NCBI RefSeq assembly: GCF_900102315.1 | Contig: NZ_FNBL01000001.1 | Location: forward strand, 323,841-387,840 | Source: Celeribacter baekdonensis | GTDB taxonomy: Bacteria; Pseudomonadota; Alphaproteobacteria; Rhodobacterales; Rhodobacteraceae | DNA: 64,000 bases | Direction: 5' to 3' | Part shown: piece after piece, positions 16,784 through 25,574 of the stretch | Layout of the letters: every line of letters begins with the position of its first letter | How positions within the stretch are numbered: the first letter of the stretch is position 1 | The notes under the pieces: generated by a model | Told to the model about the DNA's origin: nothing | Database searches by the model: none | The model's input: only the letters and a program-made list of their open reading frames with translations | Position numbers and translations under genes: made by a program

Positions 16784-18118
16784 TCACAAATAATCAGCGC
16801 GTTGCAGGCTGTATTTGGCCATTTTCTCGTTCAACGTCCGCCGCGGCAGACACAATTCGTCCATCACCGCGACGATAGAGCCTTTGTGGCGGCGCATCGT
16901 GTTGTCGATCAACATCCGCTCGAACGCTTCAACATATTCCTTCAACGGCTTGCCTTCGGTGGTCATGGTTTGCTGTTCCGGCGCGTCCGATTCTGACAAG
17001 AGCAGCGAGGTGATCGACCCCGACCCACGCCGGCTTTGCAACACCGAACGCTCCGCCACATTGATCAATTGCCGGATGTTGCCGGGCCATGGTGCTTGCA
17101 ACAATTGCGCCGCCTCTTGGGCCGACACCTCAGGCGCATCGCAGCCGTATTCCTCGGCAAACTGTTGGCTCAACTGGGTGAACAGCGACAGGATGTCTTC
17201 GCCGCGCGCGCGCAGGGGCGGCGTGGTGATTTTCATCGCCGCCAGGCGGTAAAACAGGTCCGGGCGCATCGCGGACTCGCAGGTCCGGCCTTGTTCTTGC
17301 AGGTTGCAAATCGCGATGATCCGGGTTTCCGGCGGCGTGCCCTGTTCGTTGATCAGGGTCAGCAAACGCGCCTGAAGCGGCATTGGCATGGCCTCAATGT
17401 CTTCAAGCACCAAGGTGCCGCCGCGTGCCTCTTCGAACAGCGGTTGAATCTGCCCGTCCGGGTCGGGGCCAAACAGCCGTTTCGACAGATCATACTCATC
17501 GCGTCCGGCGCAGGCAAAGGTGATGAATTTCTTCGAGGCCCGCGCGCCCACCGCATGCAAAGCATGGGCGATCAGCGTTTTGCCGGTGCCGGTTTCGCCG
17601 TCGATCAACACATGACCGTCGGCTTGGCCCAGATCCAGAATATCCTCGCGCAGGCGCTCCATCACCGGGCTTGCGCCGATGAGTTTGTTCATGATGCCGG
17701 TGCCATCGGACAACTCGCGCCGCAGCGCCCGGTTATCAAGCGTCAGCCGCCGCGCATTGGTGGCCTTTTTCGCCAGTTCCGTCATCCGGTCCGGGTTGAA
17801 CGGCTTTTCCAAAAAATCAAACGCGCCAATGCGCATCGCCTCAACGGCCATCGGCACATCGCCGTGACCTGTGATCATGATCACCGGCAGGCCGCTATCA
17901 ACGCTCATCAGTTTCTTGAGAAACTGCATCCCGTCCATGCCCGGCATTTTGATATCGGTGATGACAACGCCGGGGTAATCCGACCCAAGCGCTTTCACCG
18001 CCTCCTCCGCCGTGGCAAAGGTTTCCGTGTCAAATCCGGACAGGGCCAGCCATTGGCTGATGGATTGGCGCATGTCTTGTTCGTCATCGACGATCGCGAT
18101 TTTCATTGCCGTCGCCAT
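16784..18118 (-). CDS. DctD-like NtrC-family response regulator lacking GAFTGA
   Basis: A 444-residue regulator from ATG 18118 with an AGAGGA site. Receiver domain: phospho-acceptor D55 in VVITDIKMPG, and K105 in FLEKPF. AAA+ domain: Walker A GETGTGKT at 174-181, and a Walker B-like segment GGTLVLEDIE where the usual order is L-D-E. After LFG (215-217) the chain runs PDPDGQIQPLFEEARGG, so the segment that normally holds GAFTGA, the loop that touches sigma-54, is missing. A Fis-type helix-turn-helix ends the protein (about 420-440). It follows the sensor kinase gene by 83 bp. The closest resemblance is DctD, the C4-dicarboxylate transport regulator, but no transporter gene is in view. Confidence 0.85.
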   Translation of the reverse strand: MATAMKIAIVDDEQDMRQSISQWLALSGFDTETFATAEEAVKALGSDYPGVVITDIKMPGMDGMQFLKKLMSVDSGLPVIMITGHGDVPMAVEAMRIGAFDFLEKPFNPDRMTELAKKATNARRLTLDNRALRRELSDGTGIMNKLIGASPVMERLREDILDLGQADGHVLIDGETGTGKTLIAHALHAVGARASKKFITFACAGRDEYDLSKRLFGPDPDGQIQPLFEEARGGTLVLEDIEAMPMPLQARLLTLINEQGTPPETRIIAICNLQEQGRTCESAMRPDLFYRLAAMKITTPPLRARGEDILSLFTQLSQQFAEEYGCDAPEVSAQEAAQLLQAPWPGNIRQLINVAERSVLQSRRGSGSITSLLLSESDAPEQQTMTTEGKPLKEYVEAFERMLIDNTMRRHKGSIVAVMDELCLPRRTLNEKMAKYSLQRADYL

Positions 18119-18201
18119 GGTCTTTCCTCTTCTTTTTCGGCCCAAACTCTGGGCCACCTTCATTCGGGCCACCCAAATGTGGGCCACGATAAGATACGGC
18201 G

Positions 18202-19959
18202 TTACTGCGCCGCGTGTCTGCTTTCGCGCGACAAGGGCAGCACCATTTCAAAGGCCGCACCGCCCACCGGACGGTTGCGCGCCATCAATCTCCCCCCCAG
18301 TTCGGCCACAATCCCCGACGAGATCGCCAGCCCAAGCCCGACGCCATCCCCCGGCGCCTTGGTGGTGTAGAACGGTTCAAACAGCGTCTCGAGATCCTCG
18401 ATCCCGGTGCCATTGTCGCGCACGGTCACTGCGGCTTGGGTGCCGCCTGTGACCAATATTTCGATTTGGGGTTCAGATGCGGTTTTACAAGCATCAAAGG
18501 CGTTTCTAAGCAGATTGACCAAGACCTGTTCCAACCGCACCCGGTCGCCATCGACGATCACCGGCTCGGGCGGCAGGGTGCGAATGATCTCGACCGAGCG
18601 CTGTTTGAGCTGTGGTTCCATCATCGAAAGCGCTGAGGACACGCAGTCGCGCAAATCAATCGGCTGAAGCTGATCGGAGCCTTTGCGGGCGTAGGATTTA
18701 AGCTGTTTGGTGATAGCGGCCATGCGGTTGATCAGATCGTCAATCCGCCCAAACGAGGCCAGGGCCTCCTCGGAGCGCTTGCGTTTGATCAACAGGCGCG
18801 CGCCGGCCAAATAGGTTTTCATCGCCGCCAAGGGTTGGTTCAGCTCATGGCTGACCGCCGCCGACATTTCGCCAAGCACGGCCAATTTCGATGATTGCGC
18901 CAAGGTCTGTTCCGCCACCTCTAGGCTTTTCTCTGCCCGTTTGCGTTCCTGAATCTCGCGTTCAAGGGCGGCGTTCAACAGCCGCAATTCGGCACTTTCG
19001 CGTTGAAACAGGCCCGCGCGCGACACGGCGCGCCGCGAGGTCAGGTAGAACACACCAGACAGCAACACGGCAAAGCCCATGATCTCAAGCGCCAAAAACC
19101 CGTTCACCCGTTCGCGGACTGACGAATAGGCGGTGAATGACGTCATCCGCCAGCCGCGAAACGGAATGCGGCTTTCCAAGCGCATCAAGGCCTCGCCGCC
19201 CAAATAGACCTCGGCAGGGCCCGGCGACCAATCCGTAGTGATCTGAAACGCGCGCTCAATCGCCGTTGGCGCGTCGGTGACAGCCAAGGCTTCGGTTTCG
19301 GTTTTCGAACGCCAACGGGGTTCGGTCGACAGGATGATCTGGCCTTCCGAATTGGCCACCACCACCGCGTCCGAAATCCCGGCCCATGTTTTCTCAAACC
19401 GCGCCAGATCGACCAGCACCACGATCACCCCGGCCAGCGCGCCATTGACATCAATCCGGCGGCTGTAGGTGAATTCATAAGCCCCGTTGTTAAGCTGGGT
19501 GGTCTTGAAAATCGTATCATTGGAACGCAGCGCATCGACGAAATAGGGCGATTGGCGATTATTAACCCCCAATAGCGACCGATCCGTGGCCGCCACAACC
19601 CGGCCGCTTTCGTCCAAAAGCGTGATCCCCGCCGCGCCAATTTCCTGAATGTAGGAGATCAGATGTTGCGAGGTCTGGGCGAAATCGTTGGAGTTCAGCG
19701 CACCGACCAAAACCGGATCGCGCGACAACAGGATCGGCACGATGGAATTGCGCTGAAGTTCCGACAGCAAGTTGCCCGAGTACAGCGCTTGACGCACTTC
19801 GGCGCGGTTGCGCGTCAGGATGGTATAGCGTTCGGTCAGAAACAGGTTGGTGACCCAAATGACGCCAATGGCCGCCACGACAAACGCAACAAGCGCCAGC
19901 CGCCCGGCCCAGGTCATTGTTCTCGGCCTTTTCGGCCCCATCAGGTCGCGGTCACTCAT
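18202..19959 (-). CDS. DctB-like sensor histidine kinase
   Basis: A 585-residue membrane kinase; I prefer ATG 19959 over the upstream in-frame start at 19995, though neither has a strong site. One transmembrane helix near residue 25, a periplasmic sensor region of about 230 residues with two-Cache-like strands (AGITLLDESGRVVAAT, FEFTYSRRI-type), and a second helix near 290. A coiled coil comes next (ERKRAEKSLEVAEQTLAQ). The phospho-acceptor H box is AAVSHELNQPLAAMKTY. N, G1 and G2 boxes follow (NLLRNAFDA, DNGTGIEDLE, GVGLGLAISSGIV). The HELNQPL box and topology fit the DctB/HK4 group sensing carboxylates. It pairs with the regulator immediately downstream. Confidence 0.88.
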   Translation of the reverse strand: MSDRDLMGPKRPRTMTWAGRLALVAFVVAAIGVIWVTNLFLTERYTILTRNRAEVRQALYSGNLLSELQRNSIVPILLSRDPVLVGALNSNDFAQTSQHLISYIQEIGAAGITLLDESGRVVAATDRSLLGVNNRQSPYFVDALRSNDTIFKTTQLNNGAYEFTYSRRIDVNGALAGVIVVLVDLARFEKTWAGISDAVVVANSEGQIILSTEPRWRSKTETEALAVTDAPTAIERAFQITTDWSPGPAEVYLGGEALMRLESRIPFRGWRMTSFTAYSSVRERVNGFLALEIMGFAVLLSGVFYLTSRRAVSRAGLFQRESAELRLLNAALEREIQERKRAEKSLEVAEQTLAQSSKLAVLGEMSAAVSHELNQPLAAMKTYLAGARLLIKRKRSEEALASFGRIDDLINRMAAITKQLKSYARKGSDQLQPIDLRDCVSSALSMMEPQLKQRSVEIIRTLPPEPVIVDGDRVRLEQVLVNLLRNAFDACKTASEPQIEILVTGGTQAAVTVRDNGTGIEDLETLFEPFYTTKAPGDGVGLGLAISSGIVAELGGRLMARNRPVGGAAFEMVLPLSRESRHAAQ

Positions 19960-20130
19960 GTGGACAGAATACGCCCGCCCGCCCCGGACCTGCAAGAGGT
20001 CGCGAGCGCGCCTGCCGCGTCAAACCCAGCGGATTTTTGACGGTTTTCAACAATTTGAGCGGAGTTTCGCCACAGAGGGGTCCAAAGCGTGGTCCACGGC
20101 GGGCCGGAGTTGACCCACCCTTAACCCGGT

Positions 20131-20799
20131 TTAGGCAGAGACCACCGCATCGAGCAGCGAGGCAAAGAACAAAGCCCCGTCCTCATTGCCATGCGCAGGT
20201 TCGGCGGCGCGTTCCGGGTGCGGCATCATCCCCAAGACGCGCCGGTTCGGTGACAGGATGCCCGCAATGTCGCGATCCGATCCATTCGGGTTGTCAAGAT
20301 AGCGGAACGCCACAAGCCCCTCGCCCTCCAACATGTCCAGCGTGTCGGCATCGGCGGTGAAATTGCCGTCGTGATGCGCGATCGGGATGCGGATGTGCTG
20401 ACCCTGGGCATAGGCGGAGGTATAGGGGCTGTCGGTGGTTTCAACGGCCAATCCCACCGTGCGGCAGATGTATTTCAAATTGCCGTTGCGCAGCAAAGCA
20501 CCGGGCAAAAGCCGCGCCTCGGTGAGGACCTGAAAGCCGTTGCAAATGCCAAAGGCATAGCCGCCGCGCTCAACGTGTTTCTTCAACGAAGCCACCACCG
20601 GCGAATTCGCCGCAATCGCACCACAGCGCAGGTAATCGCCATAAGAAAAGCCCCCCGGCACGCCGACAACATCGACCCCCTCAGGCAGGTCCGCGTCCTT
20701 ATGCCAAACCATGGTGACATCCGCCCCCGCGCGTTTGAGCGCCGTGTACATATCGCGGTCACAGTTCGATCCGGGGAATTGCAGAACGGCGGCTTTCAT
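20131..20799 (-). CDS. purQ: Phosphoribosylformylglycinamidine synthase, glutaminase subunit
   Basis: A 222-residue class I glutamine amidotransferase from ATG 20799, with an AAGGAG site. The nucleophile cysteine is in [10 protein letters not shown] near residue 86, and the His/Glu pair of the triad is in [11 protein letters not shown] near residue 200. PurQ supplies ammonia to PurL in step four of purine synthesis, working with PurS. In relatives purC, purS and purQ are usually adjacent. Here purQ lies about 3.1 kb downstream of purS, beyond a strong terminator and four unrelated genes, so it must have its own promoter. purL is not in the window. Confidence 0.95.
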   Translation of the reverse strand: MKAAVLQFPGSNCDRDMYTALKRAGADVTMVWHKDADLPEGVDVVGVPGGFSYGDYLRCGAIAANSPVVASLKKHVERGGYAFGICNGFQVLTEARLLPGALLRNGNLKYICRTVGLAVETTDSPYTSAYAQGQHIRIPIAHHDGNFTADADTLDMLEGEGLVAFRYLDNPNGSDRDIAGILSPNRRVLGMMPHPERAAEPAHGNEDGALFFASLLDAVVSA

Positions 20800-21098
20800 C
20801 GGCAGAGCTCCTTGGCAGATAGGCAGATGGGAGGCATTCGCCCGCCTGATACGATGGGACAGGGTTTGGATCAAGTGGGGATTGAGGGCCGGGTGCAAGC
20901 AAAGGGCCAGCACCACTCAGTTTCGCTCTACACCGCGACGCCGAGCGATGGGAGACAGCCGCTGAGCACTTAAAGAAGCTGAGCACTCAAAGAAAATGAG
21001 GGCCTTTGAGCCCCACCCTTGCAAGATTGGGCTATCTGTCGGCTATATTTAAAATTGAAAATGCTCTATTTTTCTTCATCCGAAAAAGAGGCTTTTGC

Positions 21099-21695
21099 AT
21101 GACACGCCCAAACGACCACGCCGCAGCGATTGCATTCGCGAGAACTTGGAAACCCGGACAGCCGACCGATCCGGCGACGCTGGCAACATTGCGAACCCTG
21201 AGTGAGGCGCTGAACCTCGACGACGACGCGTTTGAACGCGTCTGTTCCGTCTATATTGAAAATGCACTGTATGACAAAGCGTTGGCAAACTCTCTTGTCG
21301 GGAAACTTGCGACTGTTTTCACCTGTCCAACCTTTGAAACGCTGTTGACTGTCAATCAGGTTATGCAGGCTCTCAATGCCGATTGGGGCGCTCACACTGA
21401 GGTGCTTCCTCTCGCAGTTGAGGTTTTAGCGCACCCGGATTTGGATGTTGTTCATGATCTGATCTTTCCAAGTGTGGTTGCGATTGGACATGCGGCTTAC
21501 AAGGCTCAAGATCACAGGCTTGAGGAGATGCTGATCGAAAAAGGCAGGCAGTGGCAGTCAACAGGAGAGGCGGCCCTTGCCAATCATTGCGCCCTTGGCC
21601 TGTGCCTTGCCCAGACCAAAGAGAGTGCCAACTGTTTTGGCAAAACAGTCGATTTAGATCGTCTTTTTGGACATTTTGGACATTTTGGACATTGA
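21099..21695 (+). CDS. Unknown protein in accessory block between pur genes
   Basis: A 198-residue protein from ATG 21099 with an AAGAGG site; an upstream in-frame start at 21006 would add a hydrophobic, unlikely extension. I do not recognise it. The sequence reads as mostly alpha-helical repeats (LRTLSEALNLDDDAFERV, LPLAVEVLAHPDLDVV), with no signal peptide or catalytic motif. The C-terminus is odd: three 9-bp tandem repeats give a G-H-F-G-H-F-G-H tail just before the stop. Base composition is lower in G+C than purQ or rne, and the neighbours are a pentapeptide-repeat protein and a CdiI-type immunity protein. Transfer is therefore likely. Confidence 0.6.
   Translation: MTRPNDHAAAIAFARTWKPGQPTDPATLATLRTLSEALNLDDDAFERVCSVYIENALYDKALANSLVGKLATVFTCPTFETLLTVNQVMQALNADWGAHTEVLPLAVEVLAHPDLDVVHDLIFPSVVAIGHAAYKAQDHRLEEMLIEKGRQWQSTGEAALANHCALGLCLAQTKESANCFGKTVDLDRLFGHFGHFGH
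21665..21691 (+). repeat. Three 9-bp tandem repeats
   Basis: Unit TTTTGGACA repeated three times without mismatch at 21665-21673, 21674-21682 and 21683-21691. The repeat keeps the frame of the overlapping gene and encodes its terminal G-H-F units. Copy-number slippage would change only the tail length. Confidence 0.9.
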
Positions 21696-21763
21696 AATCA
21701 GATATTAAGTTCAGATTAAGAGTCATTAAGGCCCTTCGCGTGCCGCGCTAAGACCCCAAGAGA

Positions 21764-22690
21764 CTAAGGATGATGCGCATTTAAAATCTCGTCTTGGACA
21801 TCCTTTGGCAGGCCAAAAATATTGACCACCCCCGGAAAGGACGCGCCGCGCAGATGCGCTGAGGCGTGAAACGTTGCATCTTCAAACGATGTTCTGCCGT
21901 GAAACACCGCGCCGGAAAAATCTGGGCTGGTCTCGAAAACCGCACCGGCAAAGGACGCCCCCTCCTTAAACTGCGCTCCAAGGAACCGGGTCGCGCCGGA
22001 AAACCGCGTCGCGTGAAACGTTGGTTCTCGCTCAAAGCAAACGTTGGAAAAATTGGTATCGCCTTTGAACTGTGCAATCGTAAAAGAGGGCAGATGGCTA
22101 AACCACGCCTCAGACAGGTCCATATCCGCGAACTGCGCCGCACTAAAATCTGAAAACGGCCCAAAGACCGCGTCTTTGGCACTGAATTTAGAGGCAAATT
22201 TAGCTGCGCAAAGATCCAAGCCAACGGGAAAACTCATGCCAGAGAGATCCAGAGGCGTGGGAACTGTCAGCCCGCGTAGGCTCGGTTGCAGCAACAGGAT
22301 GACATCCGCGAGGAATTGCCCCGCCGTGTAGGTTTTGATCTCATCCTTAAAGTTCATTGACTGGCCATCTTTGTGGTCAATTCCGGGCGAGCCCGGACGA
22401 CATGCACTCAGCTCAGGCGCCGTTTCTAACTCTGCAACAAGAGGGGCATGGGCTTGGCTCAGCGCGAGATACGCCTCAGGTTCTTGCAAAATCTTGAGAG
22501 AGGCCTGCGCGCGCGCAGGCAAAAAGCGCGCCAGCCACTCTTTTGTCGCGGCATTTCCACCCTGATTGAGCGCATTCACGTTCCACCTATGAGCCGCGAC
22601 CAAAGCGTCGCGCTCCTGCCAAAACGGGCGCGCCCAAGCGGCATGGTCTAAAAGCTGTTTAAAAACATCGGATTGAAACTCAAAATTCAT
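21764..22690 (-). CDS. Pentapeptide-repeat protein
   Basis: A 308-residue protein. The N-terminal 130 residues form an alpha-helical domain I do not recognise. From about residue 140 to 295 the chain follows the A-(D/N)-(L/F)-x-x five-residue rhythm of pentapeptide-repeat right-handed helices, here dominated by F at the central position (FSAAQF, ATRFSGATRFLGAQF, GAVFETSPDFSGAVF). Such proteins include DNA-gyrase protectors and many of unknown role. It is convergent with the unknown gene at 21099 and sits in the accessory block that separates purS and purQ. A short GC-rich tandem-like stretch (CTCGCGTCA-type units near 22810-22845) lies upstream. Confidence 0.85.
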   Translation of the reverse strand: MNFEFQSDVFKQLLDHAAWARPFWQERDALVAAHRWNVNALNQGGNAATKEWLARFLPARAQASLKILQEPEAYLALSQAHAPLVAELETAPELSACRPGSPGIDHKDGQSMNFKDEIKTYTAGQFLADVILLLQPSLRGLTVPTPLDLSGMSFPVGLDLCAAKFASKFSAKDAVFGPFSDFSAAQFADMDLSEAWFSHLPSFTIAQFKGDTNFSNVCFEREPTFHATRFSGATRFLGAQFKEGASFAGAVFETSPDFSGAVFHGRTSFEDATFHASAHLRGASFPGVVNIFGLPKDVQDEILNAHHP

Positions 22691-22825
22691 CTCAAAACAT
22701 CTTATCTAAGATTGGGGCCTGTGATTCGGGTCTGTGGTGACCGGATGCCTGAACCAAACACGGGCGCGCAGGTGGGATCAAGTCGGGATTGCCCCCCCCC
22801 GTGTCGCCTCGCGTCACCCCTCGCG

Positions 22826-23287
22826 TCATCCCCGCGTCACCCGGACTTGCCAACAATTGTTGCGCGCTGAGCGAATGTCGACGAAAGCGATGGCCTCGCG
22901 GGCGAGCAATTCGGCGCAATAGGGTTTGATCTCGGATTGTGGCGTGATCCGCCCGGTGCCGTAGACAATGCGTTCCTCGGCATTATAGGCTTTGAGCAGA
23001 TAGTCCGGCGAGCTGGTCAACACCTGCGGGATTTCCGAACTGAAGTAAGGCGGGCACTCGGCGGCGCACAGAAAGATCGGCCCGGTTTCAGCATAGGGTT
23101 GCGGCGCGGAGAACGGTCGATGCGCACAGATCAACATCCCCGCCCCTTTTGGGACATGGCACAGACAATGCCGACACGGCGCGGCGTCATAGGGATTCAA
23201 AACATGCTCAGGCGTCTGGCCATTGGCATCCGGTTTGCCAAGGCGCAGCGCATGGGCGGTGAGGGAGGGCAGTCCTTGAAAGATCAT
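22826..23287 (-). CDS. DUF1203-family protein
   Basis: A 153-residue protein, the usual length for DUF1203 (about 155). It starts MIFQGLPS, has a D-A-A-P-C-R-H-C-L opening with paired cysteines, then IFLCAAECPPY. It ends with a conserved-looking VDIRSARNNCWQVRV segment. The cysteine/histidine pattern (CRHCLCH, ICAH, LCAAEC) could bind metal, though no activity is established for the family. It lies on the minus strand between the pentapeptide-repeat gene and the CdiI-type gene. DUF1203 genes are common in Rhodobacteraceae core genomes, so this one may be older than its neighbours in the block. Confidence 0.75.
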   Translation of the reverse strand: MIFQGLPSLTAHALRLGKPDANGQTPEHVLNPYDAAPCRHCLCHVPKGAGMLICAHRPFSAPQPYAETGPIFLCAAECPPYFSSEIPQVLTSSPDYLLKAYNAEERIVYGTGRITPQSEIKPYCAELLAREAIAFVDIRSARNNCWQVRVTRG

Positions 23288-23439
23288 CGAAAGGCTCCTG
23301 TGTGGATGTGCCTTAGCCCTAAGAAACCACCCCTCATTTGGCGACCCGGATCATGTGGAAACGGATTGCGGGACCAGAGCGCTGTACCTTGCGGAGGACG
23401 GGGCTTGACCAAACAAGGATTGTACACGAACATCATCGC

Positions 23440-23844
23440 ATGAAAGCCACAGAGCGCAAAACACTTGAGCAATTGGAAAAAGACGTGTGGCCTGCGCCGA
23501 AATTCGGCTCCTATCTTGTGACAACCTGTCATCAATTGCGTCAAAAACCGTTAAACGCATTCACAGTCGAAGACCTTCGCATCATGATCGGCCAAGGCAT
23601 TGGCATAAAGTTCCTGCTCCCCAAAGCGATTGAAACCCTTAAGGTAAATCCCTTTTCAGAAGGCGATTTTTATCAAGGTGACCTTCTCATGCAGGTGCTC
23701 AAACTTGACCCATGCGTACTAAAAGCGGACCCAGCACTTTACCAGGATTTGATCCATGCGAGCCTTGCCGCCCTTCAATCTCTAGACCCGGTTCTGTCCG
23801 ATACAGACCGAGCACGAGTGGAGCGGTTTTTGGAGCACCCCTGA
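23440..23844 (+). CDS. Orphan CdiI-type contact-dependent inhibition immunity protein
   Basis: A 134-residue protein from ATG 23440 (in-frame starts exist to 23338 but the family begins with the L-E-x-L-E-K-D segment). It shows LEQLEKDVWPAPKFGSYLV, TTCHQLRQKPLNAFTVEDLR, MIGQGIGIKFLLPKAIE and NPFSEGDFYQGDLL. I recognise this order from a CDI-immunity protein family, whose members neutralise a cognate CdiA toxin domain in the cytoplasm. No cdiA/cdiB or toxin fragment is visible beside it, so it is an orphan, perhaps retained as protection against neighbours or acting with a distant toxin. Start and ribosome-binding site are weak. Confidence 0.75.
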   Translation: MKATERKTLEQLEKDVWPAPKFGSYLVTTCHQLRQKPLNAFTVEDLRIMIGQGIGIKFLLPKAIETLKVNPFSEGDFYQGDLLMQVLKLDPCVLKADPALYQDLIHASLAALQSLDPVLSDTDRARVERFLEHP

Positions 23845-23886
23845 CGCCCCGGCTCAGAGAACTCTGGGAAAACCCAATCGCCCATC

Positions 23887-23917
23887 AAAAAAAACCGCCC
23901 CCAAAGGAGCGGCTTTT
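23887..23917 (-). terminator. Terminator after purS
   Basis: On the minus strand a stem built on AAAAGCCGC and GCGG arms is followed by eight T residues (complement of the A run 23887-23894), 26 bp beyond the purS stop. It ends the purC-purS transcript before the accessory block and purQ. Confidence 0.8.
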
Positions 23918-23942
23918 CAATCTCTTACAGACCCAACTCAGA

Positions 23943-24173
23943 TCAGAGCATGGTGATCCGGTAGCTTTCGATCACCGTATTGGCCAAAAGCTTGTCGCAC
24001 ATCTCTTTGATCGACTCTTCCGAGGTGCCATCGGCCAGATCCAATTCGATCACCTTGCCCTGACGGACCTCGTTGACGCCCTCAAACCCAAGCGCGCCGA
24101 GCGCGTGTTGGACGGCCGCCCCTTGGGGGTCGAGAACACCGGTTTTCAGCATGACGTCGATGCGGGCTTTCAT
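23943..24173 (-). CDS. purS: Phosphoribosylformylglycinamidine synthase subunit PurS
   Basis: A 76-residue protein from ATG 24173, with an AAAGGA site nine bases upstream. A TTG start three codons earlier would crowd that site. It contains the family pattern MKARIDVMLKTGVLDPQG, VQHALGALGF and VRQGKVIELDL, ending in IESYRITML. PurS bridges PurQ and PurL in the FGAM synthase complex. It follows purC by 21 bp and is clearly cotranscribed with it, then meets a terminator. Confidence 0.95.
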   Translation of the reverse strand: MKARIDVMLKTGVLDPQGAAVQHALGALGFEGVNEVRQGKVIELDLADGTSEESIKEMCDKLLANTVIESYRITML

Positions 24174-24194
24174 CGTGGGCAATCCTTTAGGAAG

Positions 24195-24956
24195 TTAGTT
24201 GATCAGGGTCGGCTTGTCGCCGATCGGGCCGTTCGTAGGCAAAACGCCAAGGCGGCGGGCCACTTCGGAATAGGCATCGGTGAGCGAGCCCAAGTCGCGG
24301 CGGAACACGTCTTTATCAAGCTTTTGCCCGCTTTCCATGTCCCACAACCGGCAGCTGTCCGGCGAAATCTCGTCGGCCACGATCAGGCGCATGAAATCGC
24401 CTTCCCAAACCCGGCCAATTTCGATTTTGAAATCAATCAATTTGATGCCAACGCCATACATCACCCCGGACATGAAGTCATTCACCCGCAAAGCCAAGGC
24501 GACGATGTCGTCGAGGTCCTGCTGCGACGCCCAGCCAAAGGCGATGATGTATTCTTCGGGCACCAAAGGGTCACCCAAAGCGTCATCTTTGTAGGAGAAT
24601 TCGATGATCGGACGCGGCAGGCGCATCCCCTCTTCGAGACCCAGACGTTTGGCCATGGACCCGGCGGCAAAGTTGCGCACGATGACTTCAAGCGGGATGA
24701 TCTCGCATTGGCGGATCAGTTGCTCACGCATGTTCAGGCGCTTGATGAAGTGGTTCGGCACACCGATGGCGGTCAGACCGTTCATGAAAAACTCGGACAG
24801 GCGGTTGTTCAACACGCCCTTGCCTTCGATGGTCGCGCGCTTTTCGGCATTGAACGCGGTGGCGTCATCTTTGAAATACTGGATCAGCGTGCCCGGCTCT
24901 GGACCCTCATAAAGAGTCTTTGCTTTGCCTTCATAGATTTTTTTACGGCGCGCCAT
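24195..24956 (-). CDS. purC: SAICAR synthetase
   Basis: A 253-residue enzyme from ATG 24956; [18 protein letters not shown] is the typical start, with the K-x-x-x-G-K-x-K ATP loop. Other landmarks are [10 protein letters not shown], the VPNHFIKR and [11 protein letters not shown] signature, and [10 protein letters not shown] with [12 protein letters not shown]. The last is the second PurC signature, carrying metal and nucleotide ligands. It condenses CAIR with aspartate in purine synthesis. It is the first gene of a purC-purS pair and is divergent from the DUF1476 gene across about 260 bp, an arrangement common in Rhodobacteraceae. Confidence 0.96.
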   Translation of the reverse strand: MARRKKIYEGKAKTLYEGPEPGTLIQYFKDDATAFNAEKRATIEGKGVLNNRLSEFFMNGLTAIGVPNHFIKRLNMREQLIRQCEIIPLEVIVRNFAAGSMAKRLGLEEGMRLPRPIIEFSYKDDALGDPLVPEEYIIAFGWASQQDLDDIVALALRVNDFMSGVMYGVGIKLIDFKIEIGRVWEGDFMRLIVADEISPDSCRLWDMESGQKLDKDVFRRDLGSLTDAYSEVARRLGVLPTNGPIGDKPTLIN

Positions 24957-25219
24957 GGGGCCTCCAAAAGCTGATGGGCCGGGAATCATCGCGACCGGCC
25001 TCTTTATGCCGCTCTTTAGGGCAAGGGAACGCCGGGAGCAAGTTCGGCGCCATATTTGCGCCCGCCAGAGCGGAAAACTCTGTCCAAACGCCACCTGCCC
25101 CATGCCAACACGCTGTGTCCTTTTAAAGTTTTTGATAAATATTCATTCATGCGTCTTGATATGTCGCAAAGATAAGTCCCATATTTTAAGTAAGATCAGC
25201 AGTTGAGGAGGAGCCAACA

Positions 25220-25528
25220 ATGACCACATTTGACGACCGCGAAGCCGCATTTGAATCCAAATTCGCCCATGACGCCGAGGCCCAATTTCGGTTGGAGGCC
25301 CGTGCGGACAAAAAAATTGCGCTTTGGGCCGCCGATATTATGGGCAAATCCGCAGCCGATGCTTTGGCCTATGTGGCGGAGGTGATCCGCGCCGATATGC
25401 AAGAATCCGGTGCCGAAGATGTGATTGCCAAAGTCGCCGCAGACCTCGGCTCACGCTCAACCGCCGCAGCGATCCGCGAGAAATATGCCGCCTTCATGGT
25501 CGAGTCTCAACAAGAGATGATGCAATAA
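25220..25528 (+). CDS. DUF1476 protein, F1-ATPase zeta-type inhibitor
   Basis: A 102-residue soluble helical protein with a GGAGGAG site before ATG 25220. It opens MTTFDDREAAFESKFAHD, then EARADKKIALWAADIMGK, which is the DUF1476 pattern. In Paracoccus denitrificans this family was identified as the zeta subunit, whose N-terminal end inserts into F1 and blocks ATP hydrolysis in one direction. The same N-terminal amphipathic stretch is present here. The gene is divergent from purC and followed by a terminator, so it is monocistronic. Regulation may lie in the AT-rich stretch 25120-25200. Confidence 0.88.
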   Translation: MTTFDDREAAFESKFAHDAEAQFRLEARADKKIALWAADIMGKSAADALAYVAEVIRADMQESGAEDVIAKVAADLGSRSTAAAIREKYAAFMVESQQEMMQ

Positions 25529-25574
25529 ACCCAGCTTGATACGCTGATCTGACAGCCCCGGTTCGCCGGGGTCC

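Noticed and set aside
22795-22850. CTCGCGTCA-like units as a tandem array
   Set aside because: The units are imperfect and short, in a GC-rich stretch partly inside the DUF1203 coding region; they do not form a convincing repeat array.
23712-24974. 420-codon plus-strand frame across purS and purC
   Set aside because: Both pur genes have full signatures on the other strand; this frame is a compositional shadow.
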